Notes under the pieces: generated by a model
Seen by the model: only the letters and a program-made list of their open reading frames with translations
Told to the model about the DNA's origin: nothing
The model's database searches: none
Program-made: the position numbers and the translations under genes
NCBI GenBank assembly: GCA_023433985.1
Contig: JAEYTN010000440.1
Span: forward strand, 1 to 5,873
Length of the DNA stretch: 5,873 bases
Reading direction: 5' to 3'
Source of the DNA: Pseudomonadota bacterium
Lineage (GTDB): Bacteria; Pseudomonadota; Alphaproteobacteria; Rhizobiales; Devosiaceae
In this document: positions 1-5,364 of the stretch, piece after piece
How positions within the stretch are numbered: position 1 is the stretch's first letter
Layout: the number at the start of each line of letters is the position of its first letter

Positions 1-134
1 CGAAGCAGCGTACTCTTGCCGCTCCCCGATGGTCCGATCAGCGCCGTGACGCTCCGTTCCGGCACGGCAATCGACACGCCGCGCAGCACCTCGATGTCGT
101 GGAAGCGCTTGTGGATGGCCTCGAGCGCAATCAC
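1..134 (-). CDS. tcyN: Amino-acid (cystine-type) ABC transporter ATP-binding protein, N-terminal fragment
   Basis: This is the first 44 codons of a cytoplasmic ABC ATPase that would power the permease encoded just upstream; the rest lies beyond the left edge. The start is GTG at 134-132, in a 4-bp GTGA overlap with the permease stop codon, which indicates translational coupling and fixes the start. Residues 34-42 read GPSGSGKST, a perfect Walker A (P-loop). The preceding residues (IALEAIHKRF, then VLRGVSIAV) match the usual first beta strands of polar amino-acid importers (GlnQ/HisP/TcyN class). Signature motif, Walker B and H-loop are outside the window. The substrate assignment rests on the two neighbouring genes, not on this fragment. 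Confidence 0.9.
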   Translation of the reverse strand, partial: MIALEAIHKRFHDIEVLRGVSIAVPERSVTALIGPSGSGKSTLL

Positions 135-811
135 GACGTCGCCTCGATGAACCCGCCATAGCGCGACAGCCGCTTCTCGAGCTGCCCCTGCAGCGCCGAC
201 AGCACCGAACTCACCACCAGGTAGATCAGCGCTACCTCGACATAAAGCACCAGCGGCTCATAGCTCGTCGCGACGATCCTCTGACCGGCGCGGAACAGCT
301 CCGGCACCGTGATCGCCGCCGCCAGCGACGTATCCTTGACCAGCGAGATGAAGGTGTTGGAGAGCGGCGGCACCGCCACCCGCCCAGCCTGCGGCAGGAT
401 GATCCGGCGCATCGCCTGCTGCCAGGTCATGCCGATGGAGTACGACGCCTCCCACTGCCCCCGCTGTACCGAACTCAACGTCGCGCGAACGATCTCGGAG
501 GTATAGGCGCCGACATTCAACGTGAACCCGATCAACGCCGCCGGAAATGCGTCGAGCACGATGCCCACGCTCGGCAGCCCGTAGAAGATCAGGAACAGTT
601 GCACCAGCAGCGGCGTACCTCGGATGATCCACACATAGAACCGCACCGCCATCGCGAACGGCCACGGCGCGAACAGCCGCACCAGCGCCGCCCCGAAGCC
701 CACCGCCAGCCCGAACACGAAGCTCAGGAGCGTCAGCGGCACGGTGAACAGCAGGCATGCCCATAGCAGGGAGGGCAGCGACTCCATCATCAGGTTCAGC
801 CAGGGCGGCAT
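131..811 (-). CDS. tcyL: Polar amino-acid ABC transporter permease, cystine TcyL/YecS-like
   Basis: This 226-residue inner-membrane permease is of the HisMQ/GlnP type and probably works as a homodimer with the ATPase downstream. Several hydrophobic stretches are visible (roughly 16-45, 50-62, 68-98 and 185-207). Residues 64-67 read RGTP, a hallmark of this permease family. The cytoplasmic EAA loop that docks on the ATPase is at about 121-140 (EAS...SIGM...ILPQ), followed by PPLSN and SLVKDTSLAA. From memory, length and motif order follow E. coli YecS (TcyL) closely, including the spacing from the initiator Met to SLP at residues 11-13, which supports the ATG at 811. A modest GGGGA precedes that start. 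The gene overlaps the ATPase gene by 4 bp and is separated from the binding protein gene by a terminator-like hairpin. Cystine/cysteine is the best guess; another polar amino acid is possible. Confidence 0.9.
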   Translation of the reverse strand: MPPWLNLMMESLPSLLWACLLFTVPLTLLSFVFGLAVGFGAALVRLFAPWPFAMAVRFYVWIIRGTPLLVQLFLIFYGLPSVGIVLDAFPAALIGFTLNVGAYTSEIVRATLSSVQRGQWEASYSIGMTWQQAMRRIILPQAGRVAVPPLSNTFISLVKDTSLAAAITVPELFRAGQRIVATSYEPLVLYVEVALIYLVVSSVLSALQGQLEKRLSRYGGFIEATS

Positions 812-826
812 CGCGGTCCCCGCAAC

Positions 827-860
827 AAAAATGGATCGGCCTTGTGTGGAGCCGATCCAT
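827..860 (-). terminator. Intrinsic terminator or attenuator between binding protein and permease genes
   Basis: Read on the minus strand, ATGGATCGGC pairs perfectly with GCCGATCCAT (10 bp, 10-nt loop at 841-850). A run of five T follows, counting the last stem base, then G. It sits in the 73-bp gap after the binding protein stop and ends about 15 bp before the permease start. This form fits a factor-independent terminator. Being inside an ABC operon, it most likely allows partial read-through or protects the 3' end of the upstream message, so that the binding protein is made in excess over the membrane parts. The structure is seen directly; the role is inferred. Confidence 0.75.
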
Positions 861-884
861 ACAACGCATCAGGTGCGTGGGCGA

Positions 885-1658
885 CTACTGCGAGACGTCT
901 TCGCCGAAGTACTTCTGCGAGATTGTGGCATAGGTCCCGTCGGCCTTTAGGTCGGCCAGCGCCTTGTTGATCGCTTCCAGCAGCTCGGGCTTGCCCTTGG
1001 CGAGCAGCACGCCCGAGTGGTCGGCATCGGGCTGGGTCGCCGCGATCTTCACGTTTGCATCCGGCTGCTGCTTCTTGAAGTCGTAGAATGACAGGCTGTC
1101 ATTGATGGTGGCGTCGGCGCGCCCCTGGATCACCAGTGCGATCGATTGGTCGAAGCCCTCGGTCGGCACGATCTCGGCGCCATTGGCCTCGGCCAGCTTG
1201 CCGAAGTTGCTGGTGATGGTCTGCGCCGCCTTCTTGCCCTTGAGGCTCTCGAACGAGGTGATGTCTGCGTTGTCTCCCTTCACTACCAGCGCTGCCTTCG
1301 ACGCGATGTAGGGCTCGGAGAAATCGTACTTCGCCTTGCGCTCCTCGGTGATGCCGACCTGGTTGATCACCACGTCGTAGCGGTTGGCGTCGATGCCGGC
1401 GATCAGCCCGTCCCACGGCCCCTCGACGAACTGCGCCTCCACGCCGATGCGCTTGGCGATTTCACGCCCGATCTCGACGTCGAAGCCGACCAGCGCGCCC
1501 GAGTCGTCATGGAAGGTGAAGGGCGCATAAGTGCCCTCGGTGCCCACCCGCAACGCTCCGGCGGATTTGATCTGCTCGAGCGCGTTCTGTGCCAGCGCCG
1601 GGGTGGCAAAGCCAAGGCCCACGAGGCCGATAGCGAGAACGGATTTGATGATGTTCAT
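885..1658 (-). CDS. tcyJ: Periplasmic amino-acid-binding protein, cystine TcyJ/FliY-like (SBP_bac_3)
   Basis: This 257-residue binding protein should capture its ligand in the periplasm and deliver it to the adjacent permease. Residues 1-23 form a Sec signal peptide with a probable cut after ALA (ALA|QNALEQ). The mature part has the family-3 solute-binding pattern: LRVGTEGTYAPFTF (37-50), GFDVEIGREIAKRIGV (58-73), DVVINQVGITEERK (95-108, with R107 in the position that usually holds the ligand carboxylate), YDFSEPY (111-117), and GRADATINDS (179-188). The TEGTYAPF and DVVINQV...ERK.KYDFS.PY pattern, and the ending KYFGEDVSQ, closely recall E. coli FliY (TcyJ), a cystine-binding protein. The ATG at 1658 has GGAGAG (1664-1669 on the plus strand) 5 nt upstream. 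It is the first gene of the transporter set. Ligand specificity is inferred from remembered similarity. Confidence 0.9.
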   Translation of the reverse strand: MNIIKSVLAIGLVGLGFATPALAQNALEQIKSAGALRVGTEGTYAPFTFHDDSGALVGFDVEIGREIAKRIGVEAQFVEGPWDGLIAGIDANRYDVVINQVGITEERKAKYDFSEPYIASKAALVVKGDNADITSFESLKGKKAAQTITSNFGKLAEANGAEIVPTEGFDQSIALVIQGRADATINDSLSFYDFKKQQPDANVKIAATQPDADHSGVLLAKGKPELLEAINKALADLKADGTYATISQKYFGEDVSQ

Positions 1659-1855
1659 TGTAGCTCTCCGCTGAAGTCCGGACGCTCATGGCGCCGGCCT
1701 GAGCCGAGGAACGTGCCCCTTTGCCCTGGGCCCGGCAATTACTTGGAAGAGCTTTTTACCTTTGGGCCAAGGCGTTGGACGCCGGTGCCAGCCTCGCGCC
1801 GAAGGCTAGTCCGACATGCTCGCGAACGCACCGTTCTGGGTCGCGCCGTGCGGCG
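1659..1855 (-). other. 197-bp intergenic region upstream of the cystine-type transporter
   Basis: This gap separates the decarboxylase-like gene from the binding protein gene, both on the minus strand. Its size suggests that the transporter has its own promoter, but I found no convincing sigma-70 pair. The best hexamers (TTGGCC, then TCCAAG 17 bp on) are weak. A 5-bp TTGCC/GGCAA hairpin around a GGGCCC core lies near 1732-1749. No clear terminator with a T-run follows the decarboxylase-like gene. No small gene, riboswitch or repeat was recognised. Confidence 0.4.
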
Positions 1856-2650
1856 TCAGGCTGCCGAGACTGCCGCGATGAAGTTGCGGATATCGGCCTC
1901 GATCTGCTCCGGCGGCTGCGTGTAACGCGGCGTCGGGTCGCTCAGCCCCATGTTGCCGCTGATCACGAAGGCGCGCAGGCCATCCCGCGCCAGTCCCTGC
2001 GCCTGTTCGATGGTAAGCCCGCCCACCACCTGCACCGATGCCCGGTCGCCAACCGCCGCGAACACCGCCCGCGCTACATCCGCCAGGTAGCTCGACGCGA
2101 ACAGCGACGGGTCGGCTCGCCGCGCATCGAGCTGCAGGTGCAGCCCCACTCCATCGACGCCCGCGTCGACCATCCGCTTCGCCACCTCGATGGCCACATC
2201 GGCCGGTCCCTGTTGCGGCAGCAGGATGTCGGCGAAGGCGAGCCTCGGCACCTCTGGCTCCGTCGCGCGGAACTCGTCGCGCACGGCGCACACGCTGCGC
2301 GCGCTTGCCACCCCCGCCAACGCGAGGAAATCGATGATGTTGCCACCGCCGGCATAGACGCCACGCGCCTCGTATCCGGCGCCATCCATGCTCTTCATGT
2401 CGGCGAGCAGCAGCGCATCCGGGAACTTGGAGCGGAACACCGGCACCACATGCTTCACGCCCTCTGTCTTGAGCAGCGGCGTGCCCATCTCGACCAGCGT
2501 GATGCCCGCCGCCAGCGCGGCGTCGGCCACCCTGAGCCCGAGCGGCAGGTTATCGGTGTCGACCGAGATCTGGAACGTGAACTCGGTACGCAGCATCTCG
2601 AGCACGCGCGCAGAAGCAGCCTGCCCGCCGGCCGGTGTGGTCGAAGCCAT
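1856..2650 (-). CDS. OMP decarboxylase-suprafamily protein (keto-gulonate-P decarboxylase / hexulose-P synthase-like), function unknown
   Basis: This 264-residue cytoplasmic TIM-barrel protein belongs to the OMPDC/HUMPS-type suprafamily. It has D31 at the end of strand 1 (SVDTDN), E54 in EMGTP, and the signature D84-x-K86-x-x-D89 (ADMKSMDGAG) that binds metal or performs catalysis in 3-keto-L-gulonate-6-phosphate decarboxylase (UlaD) and hexulose-6-phosphate synthase. H171 (GLHLQLD) aligns with the active-site His of UlaD, but UlaD's HRSR is HLQL here. Near the C terminus VVGGLT (208-213) keeps the Gly pair of the phosphate loop. The usual GRxI after the last strand reads SGNMG (231-235), so the phosphate-binding Arg is replaced by N233. 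At 264 residues it is longer than UlaD (about 216). The start has GGAGGAGG 9 nt upstream. It lies 117 bp downstream of the enolase-family gene, probably co-transcribed. A decarboxylase or aldolase acting on a sugar-acid intermediate is likely; the substrate is unknown. Confidence 0.82.
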   Translation of the reverse strand: MASTTPAGGQAASARVLEMLRTEFTFQISVDTDNLPLGLRVADAALAAGITLVEMGTPLLKTEGVKHVVPVFRSKFPDALLLADMKSMDGAGYEARGVYAGGGNIIDFLALAGVASARSVCAVRDEFRATEPEVPRLAFADILLPQQGPADVAIEVAKRMVDAGVDGVGLHLQLDARRADPSLFASSYLADVARAVFAAVGDRASVQVVGGLTIEQAQGLARDGLRAFVISGNMGLSDPTPRYTQPPEQIEADIRNFIAAVSAA

Positions 2651-2691
2651 GGGTGAAGTCCTCCTCCGCCGCAGCCTCTCCCTGGCCGCGC

Positions 2692-2720
2692 GGGCAGAAA
2701 CTGGCGGGAACGCCCTGCCC
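2692..2720 (-). other. Two-tier hairpin in the leader of the decarboxylase-like gene
   Basis: GGGCAG (2692-2697) pairs with CTGCCC (2715-2720). Inside, GGCG (2703-2706) pairs with CGCC (2711-2714) around a GGAA loop on the plus strand (TTCC on the minus strand). The element lies about 40-70 bp upstream of the decarboxylase-like start. It may be a leader structure or mRNA stability element. Short GC-rich stems arise easily in such DNA, so the role is uncertain. Confidence 0.35.
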
Positions 2721-2732
2721 CGTCAAGCAGTT

Positions 2733-2758
2733 CGGGCCCCGCCTTTCGGCGGGACCCG
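2733..2758 (-). other. GAAA-tetraloop hairpin after the enolase-family gene
   Basis: On the minus strand an 11-bp stem (CGGGTCCCGCC with GGCGGGGCCCG, one T-G wobble) is closed by a GAAA (GNRA) tetraloop. It starts about 10 nt after the TAA stop of the enolase-family gene. No T-run follows on the minus strand, so it is not a classic terminator for that direction. An intergenic mRNA-stabilising hairpin, a Rho-dependent pause element or a processing site are possible. On the plus strand the same DNA is followed by CTCGCAATTTTA, only weakly T-rich. Confidence 0.65.
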
Positions 2759-2767
2759 CTCGCAATT

Positions 2768-3973
2768 TTAGTCGAAGAAGTCGGAGTCGCCTTCCGTCAG
2801 GTACTTCTTGGCTTCCTTGACGATGAAGTTGACGCCGAGGCCCGGGCGGTCCGGCACATCGATCAGCCCGCCCTTCACCGGCATGCCCTCGAAGCCTTCG
2901 GTGATGTCGTACCAGAAGGGCTCGAAGCGGGCCGGGTACTCGAAGGCGATCAGGTTGTCCGGCATCGTCGCACACACCTGGATCAGCGCCGCGAGGCCGA
3001 AAATGCCATTGGCCGTACCGTGCGGGGCAATGGCAATACCGTGCAGGTCGGCATGCTCGGCGATCCACTTGATCTCGGCGAGGCCGCCCACGTCGCACGG
3101 GTCCGGCCCGATGACATGCACCGCGTGGCTCTCGATCAGGTGCTTGTAGTTCTGCCTGAGGTAGATTTGCTCGCCGGTATGGATCGGCGTCGTCGTGGCG
3201 CGGGTGACCTCGCGGTACACGTCGTGGTTGATGAACGGCGAGTAGTCGCCGGTGATCATGTCCTCGACCCACATCAGGTTGAGGTGCTCGACTGCCCGGG
3301 CGAAGCGCAGCGCATCATGCGGCAGGTAGCCGGGGCCGGCATCGACTGCCGTATTGTAGCCCGGTCCCAGCTCTTCCTTCGCCGCCGTGACACAGGCCAC
3401 CAGATGCTCGGTGCCGGCCTGCGTCTTCAGGCCCTTGTGCGGGTACGGGTACGGCGCATCGACCGACACTTCGCCGTAAAAGAAGTTCGGATGGTCGCGG
3501 ACCATCGAGGAGTGGAATGAGGTCGGCAGCTTGAACAGGTGGAACTCACCCGGCAGCGACTTGCCGTACTGCGCCCACTTCCGGTAGCCCTCGGGCGTGT
3601 GGGGCGCACCGCCCGGCACTTCGGCCTGGTAGAGCGTGCGGTAGGTCCGCACCTTGTCGCGCACTTTGCCGCCCAGCAGGCGGTAGACCGGCGCGTTCAC
3701 TGCCTTGCCCGCAATGTCCCACAGCGCATGCTCGATCGCCGAAACGGCCGCGCCAAAGGGCTTGAAGCCGCCGCGTACGCGGATGCGGCGCATCACGCGC
3801 TCGACGTCGCGCGGATCCTGCCCGACGATCCAGGGCTTGAGGTCCAGCACCTGCGGCTTCACATAGGGCTTTGGCGTTTCGATCTGCGACCAGCCGGTGA
3901 TGCCCTCGTCGGTGGTGATGCGAAGCACCGGGCTGTTGGCGATGATCGCGCACTTCAAGTCGGTGATCTTCAT
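2768..3973 (-). CDS. Enolase-superfamily (mandelate racemase/muconate lactonizing type) sugar-acid dehydratase-like protein
   Basis: This is a 401-residue cytoplasmic enzyme. Members of the family abstract the alpha proton of a carboxylate using Mg2+; with sugar acids this usually leads to dehydration to a 2-keto-3-deoxy acid. The N-terminal capping domain spans about 1-115. The barrel carries three metal ligands: D211 (TAVDAGPG), E237 (WVED) and E268 (HTGEQ). D291 (GPDPCD) and H318 (IAPHGT) lie 23 and 50 residues after E268, the same spacing as E247/D270/H297 in mandelate racemase, giving the His-Asp dyad. D211 is followed by A-G rather than the second His seen in galactonate dehydratase. 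A long loop lies between strands 2 and 3 (about 149-190), recalling the mannonate dehydratase/RspA group. GGAGGA lies 10 nt upstream of the ATG. It is downstream of the LacI-type gene and upstream of the decarboxylase-like gene. Substrate unknown. Confidence 0.88.
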   Translation of the reverse strand: MKITDLKCAIIANSPVLRITTDEGITGWSQIETPKPYVKPQVLDLKPWIVGQDPRDVERVMRRIRVRGGFKPFGAAVSAIEHALWDIAGKAVNAPVYRLLGGKVRDKVRTYRTLYQAEVPGGAPHTPEGYRKWAQYGKSLPGEFHLFKLPTSFHSSMVRDHPNFFYGEVSVDAPYPYPHKGLKTQAGTEHLVACVTAAKEELGPGYNTAVDAGPGYLPHDALRFARAVEHLNLMWVEDMITGDYSPFINHDVYREVTRATTTPIHTGEQIYLRQNYKHLIESHAVHVIGPDPCDVGGLAEIKWIAEHADLHGIAIAPHGTANGIFGLAALIQVCATMPDNLIAFEYPARFEPFWYDITEGFEGMPVKGGLIDVPDRPGLGVNFIVKEAKKYLTEGDSDFFD

Positions 3974-4002
3974 TGCGGGGGAATCCTCCTCAGTAACCCG
4001 AG

Positions 4003-4016
4003 CACAAGCGCTGGCA
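4003..4016. promoter_or_regulatory. Degenerate LacI-type operator-like site upstream of the enolase-family gene
   Basis: CACAAGCGCTGGCA shares the AGCGCT core of the two good operators near 5188-5223 but matches poorly in the flanks. On the minus strand it sits immediately downstream of a candidate -10, across the expected transcription start, where bound repressor would block initiation. The location argues for it and the weak flanks against. Confidence 0.3.
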
Positions 4017-4017
4017 C

Positions 4018-4047
4018 CCTATACCCGCAATCCGCGACCGCTTTGAA
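4018..4047 (-). promoter_or_regulatory. Candidate sigma-70 promoter for the enolase-family gene
   Basis: On the minus strand TTCAAA (4042-4047, 4 of 6 to TTGACA) is followed after 18 bp by TATAGG (4018-4023, 4 of 6 to TATAAT). It lies in the 94-bp gap after the LacI-type gene stop, about 45 bp before the enolase-family start. If real, it lets the catabolic genes be expressed apart from the regulator. Hexamer matches of this quality occur by chance. Confidence 0.35.
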
Positions 4048-4067
4048 TGGGCAAAATGGGCTAATGC

Positions 4068-5153
4068 TCAGGTGCCGGTGCGAAGCGCTGCTGGTCGTGG
4101 CTCGGAGCTGCCGCGCGCCATGATCGAGAAGCCGAGATCGACGCGGCGCAACTCCGGCCGCTGACCCGAACCGCGGATGATCTCGAGGATGGACTTCGCC
4201 GCCCACGTCCCCATCTGCTGGCGTCCAGTCGATACGGAGCTCAGGGGCGGCACCGAGGCGACGCAGAAGTCGAGGTCGTTGAACCCCACGATGGCGATAT
4301 CTTCGGGCACCCTCAGCCCGCGCCGCTGGCACTCGAACAGCGTGCCCAGCGCCAGGTCGTCGTTGCAGGTGAATACCGCCGTGACATCCGGCACGTCCGC
4401 CAGCACCCTGGAGAACAGTTCCCCGCCCATCTCCGTATTCGATATGCGCGGCAGGCTCTGCACGAGACCAGCCGTCGGGAGCCGGAGCGCCCGCATCTGC
4501 CGCAGGTATCCCGCATGCCGGCGCCGGGCTCGGGGATCCCCCCGCGCCGTCAGGTGCGCGATCTTCGAGTGCCCCAGGTCATGCAGGTAGCGAACTGCGG
4601 CAGCGCCCGCCTCGCCATGGTCGAGCCCGATATTGAGGTCGATCGGATCGTCCGTCACGTCCATCGTCTGCACCACCGGCACGCCCGCGGCTTTCAGCAG
4701 CTGCCGCGACCGTTCGGTCTGGTCTACCCCGGTCACGATCATCGCCTCCGGGTGGTAGCCCATCAGCGTGCCGATCGCCCGCTCCTCCTCGAGTTCGGAA
4801 TAGTGCACGTTGAGCACCAGCAGCTGGAAGCCCGCCGGCTGCAGCACCTCCTCGATGGCGAGCACATAGTCGTCGAACACGCCGTTCGTCAGCGACGGCA
4901 CGATCGCCCCGACGATGTTGGTGCGCGTGGAGGCGAGCGCGCTCGCCAGGTGGTTGGGAATGTAGTGTAGCCGGGCGACCGCCTCCGCGACCCGCTGCCG
5001 AAGCTGTTCCGAGACCATGTCCGGCTGCCGGATCGCCCGGGATACGGTCACCGGGCTGACGCCGGCTGCCCGCGCCACGTCGGCCAAAGTCGCACGTCGA
5101 TTTCCGCTCAAGTCGCCCCCCAGGTCAGCTCGACATCTATCCGGATCGAGCAC
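4068..5153 (-). CDS. LacI-family transcriptional repressor, GntR(gluconate)-like subgroup
   Basis: This DNA-binding regulator senses a small molecule, most likely a sugar or sugar acid. The helix-turn-helix is at about 22-41 (TLADVARAAGVSPVTVSRAI), followed by the LacI hinge YIPN...ASALAS (64-75) that enters the minor groove at a central CpG. The ligand/dimerisation domain runs from about 79 to 345: GAIVPSLTNGVF (82-93), the CNDDLALG motif (263-270), VPEDIAIVGFND (282-293) and LGFSI (340-344). The PSLTN.VF, FECQR.GL.VP and LGF patterns recall E. coli GntR, the LacI-family gluconate repressor, hinting at a gluconate-like effector. The longest frame starts with GTG at 5153 without a clear ribosome site. 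TTG at 5111 (residue 15), with GGGGGG 4 nt upstream, would give the short pre-HTH tail usual in this family. It faces the plus-strand importer gene across two operators, so autoregulation is likely. Confidence 0.93.
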   Translation of the reverse strand: MLDPDRCRADLGGDLSGNRRATLADVARAAGVSPVTVSRAIRQPDMVSEQLRQRVAEAVARLHYIPNHLASALASTRTNIVGAIVPSLTNGVFDDYVLAIEEVLQPAGFQLLVLNVHYSELEEERAIGTLMGYHPEAMIVTGVDQTERSRQLLKAAGVPVVQTMDVTDDPIDLNIGLDHGEAGAAAVRYLHDLGHSKIAHLTARGDPRARRRHAGYLRQMRALRLPTAGLVQSLPRISNTEMGGELFSRVLADVPDVTAVFTCNDDLALGTLFECQRRGLRVPEDIAIVGFNDLDFCVASVPPLSSVSTGRQQMGTWAAKSILEIIRGSGQRPELRRVDLGFSIMARGSSEPRPAALRTGT

Positions 5154-5186
5154 GCACGACAGGATGACAAACCGTCACAATCCGCG

Positions 5187-5215
5187 ATGATAGCGCTTTC
5201 AAAGCCAATTGACAG
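5187..5215 (-). promoter_or_regulatory. Candidate promoter of the LacI-type regulator gene
   Basis: On the minus strand CTGTCA (5210-5215, 4 of 6 to TTGACA) and TATCAT (5187-5192, 5 of 6 to TATAAT) are 17 bp apart. Its -10 overlaps the left operator and its -35 overlaps the right operator, as expected for autorepression. Transcription would begin near 5180, 27 bp before the GTG or about 69 bp before the TTG start. Confidence 0.5.
5188..5201. promoter_or_regulatory. LacI-family operator O1
   Basis: TGATAGCGCTTTCA is an inverted repeat with six of seven base pairs symmetrical around a central CG, the general shape of LacI-family operators. It overlaps the -10 of the candidate regulator promoter. 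Its right half (AGCGCTTTCA) is identical to that of the second site 22 bp away. Confidence 0.75.
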
Positions 5216-5236
5216 CGCTTTCATCTCTGTTAGCGT
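5209..5236 (+). promoter_or_regulatory. Candidate promoter of the sugar ABC importer operon
   Basis: TTGACA (5209-5214) is a perfect -35. Sixteen bp downstream is TAGCGT (5231-5236, 3 of 6 to TATAAT), helped by a TGN extended -10 at 5228-5230. The -35 lies at the left end of the right operator, so a bound repressor would occlude RNA polymerase. The predicted leader before the binding protein gene is about 120 nt. The -35 is convincing; the -10 is weak. Confidence 0.5.
5210..5223. promoter_or_regulatory. LacI-family operator O2
   Basis: TGACAGCGCTTTCA is an inverted repeat with six of seven pairs symmetrical around CG. It covers the -35 regions of both divergent promoter candidates. Its centre is 22 bp from that of O1, about two helical turns, so two dimers or one tetramer could bind on the same face of the DNA. 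Confidence 0.75.
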
Positions 5237-5332
5237 GACGGCCGGGGAGAGAGACGGCGGTGCCTGAGGGGGCAAAGCCGGCATGAGCAAGCGGTCGTCG
5301 GGAGAACGGCCGCGTGTTCGTGGAGGGTATGC

Positions 5333-5357
5333 TCCTCCCCTTGTACCCAAGGGAGGA
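5333..5357 (+). promoter_or_regulatory. Hairpin that covers the ribosome-binding site of the sugar-binding protein gene
   Basis: TCCTCCCCTTG (5333-5343) pairs with CAAGGGAGGA (5348-5357): 10 bp with one bulged C (5337) and a TACC loop. The right arm is the Shine-Dalgarno sequence GGGAGGA itself, 7 nt before the GTG start. In the folded RNA the ribosome site would be buried. An upstream GGAGG (5322-5326) can instead pair with CCTCC (5334-5338), freeing the ribosome site. The pairing is seen; a regulatory role is inference. Confidence 0.5.
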
Positions 5358-5364
5358 ATCCATC

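Noticed and set aside
258..869. Minus-strand frames overlapping the permease, binding protein and enolase genes in other phases (also 2550-3272, 3546-3953)
   Set aside because: The genes in the main phase have full domain patterns; these alternative phases give low-complexity Arg/Gly/Ala proteins.
1732..1749. Terminator for the decarboxylase-like gene at the TTGCC/GGCAA hairpin
   Set aside because: The stem is only 5 bp and no T-run follows on the minus strand.
1775..1790. Sigma-54-like element (TGGCAC on the minus strand) upstream of the cystine-type binding protein
   Set aside because: After the correct 5-bp spacer the sequence is TCCAA, lacking the essential GC of the -12 element.
1721..2656. 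Long plus-strand open frames across the decarboxylase-like gene (also 1146-1925, 3539-4123, 4515-4970)
   Set aside because: They are antisense to well-recognised genes, are Arg/His/Ala-rich with no family pattern, and are the expected result of high GC.
5228..5241. Possible third operator (TGTTAGCGTGACGG) downstream of O2
   Set aside because: It has only an AGCG fragment; the two halves are not symmetrical.
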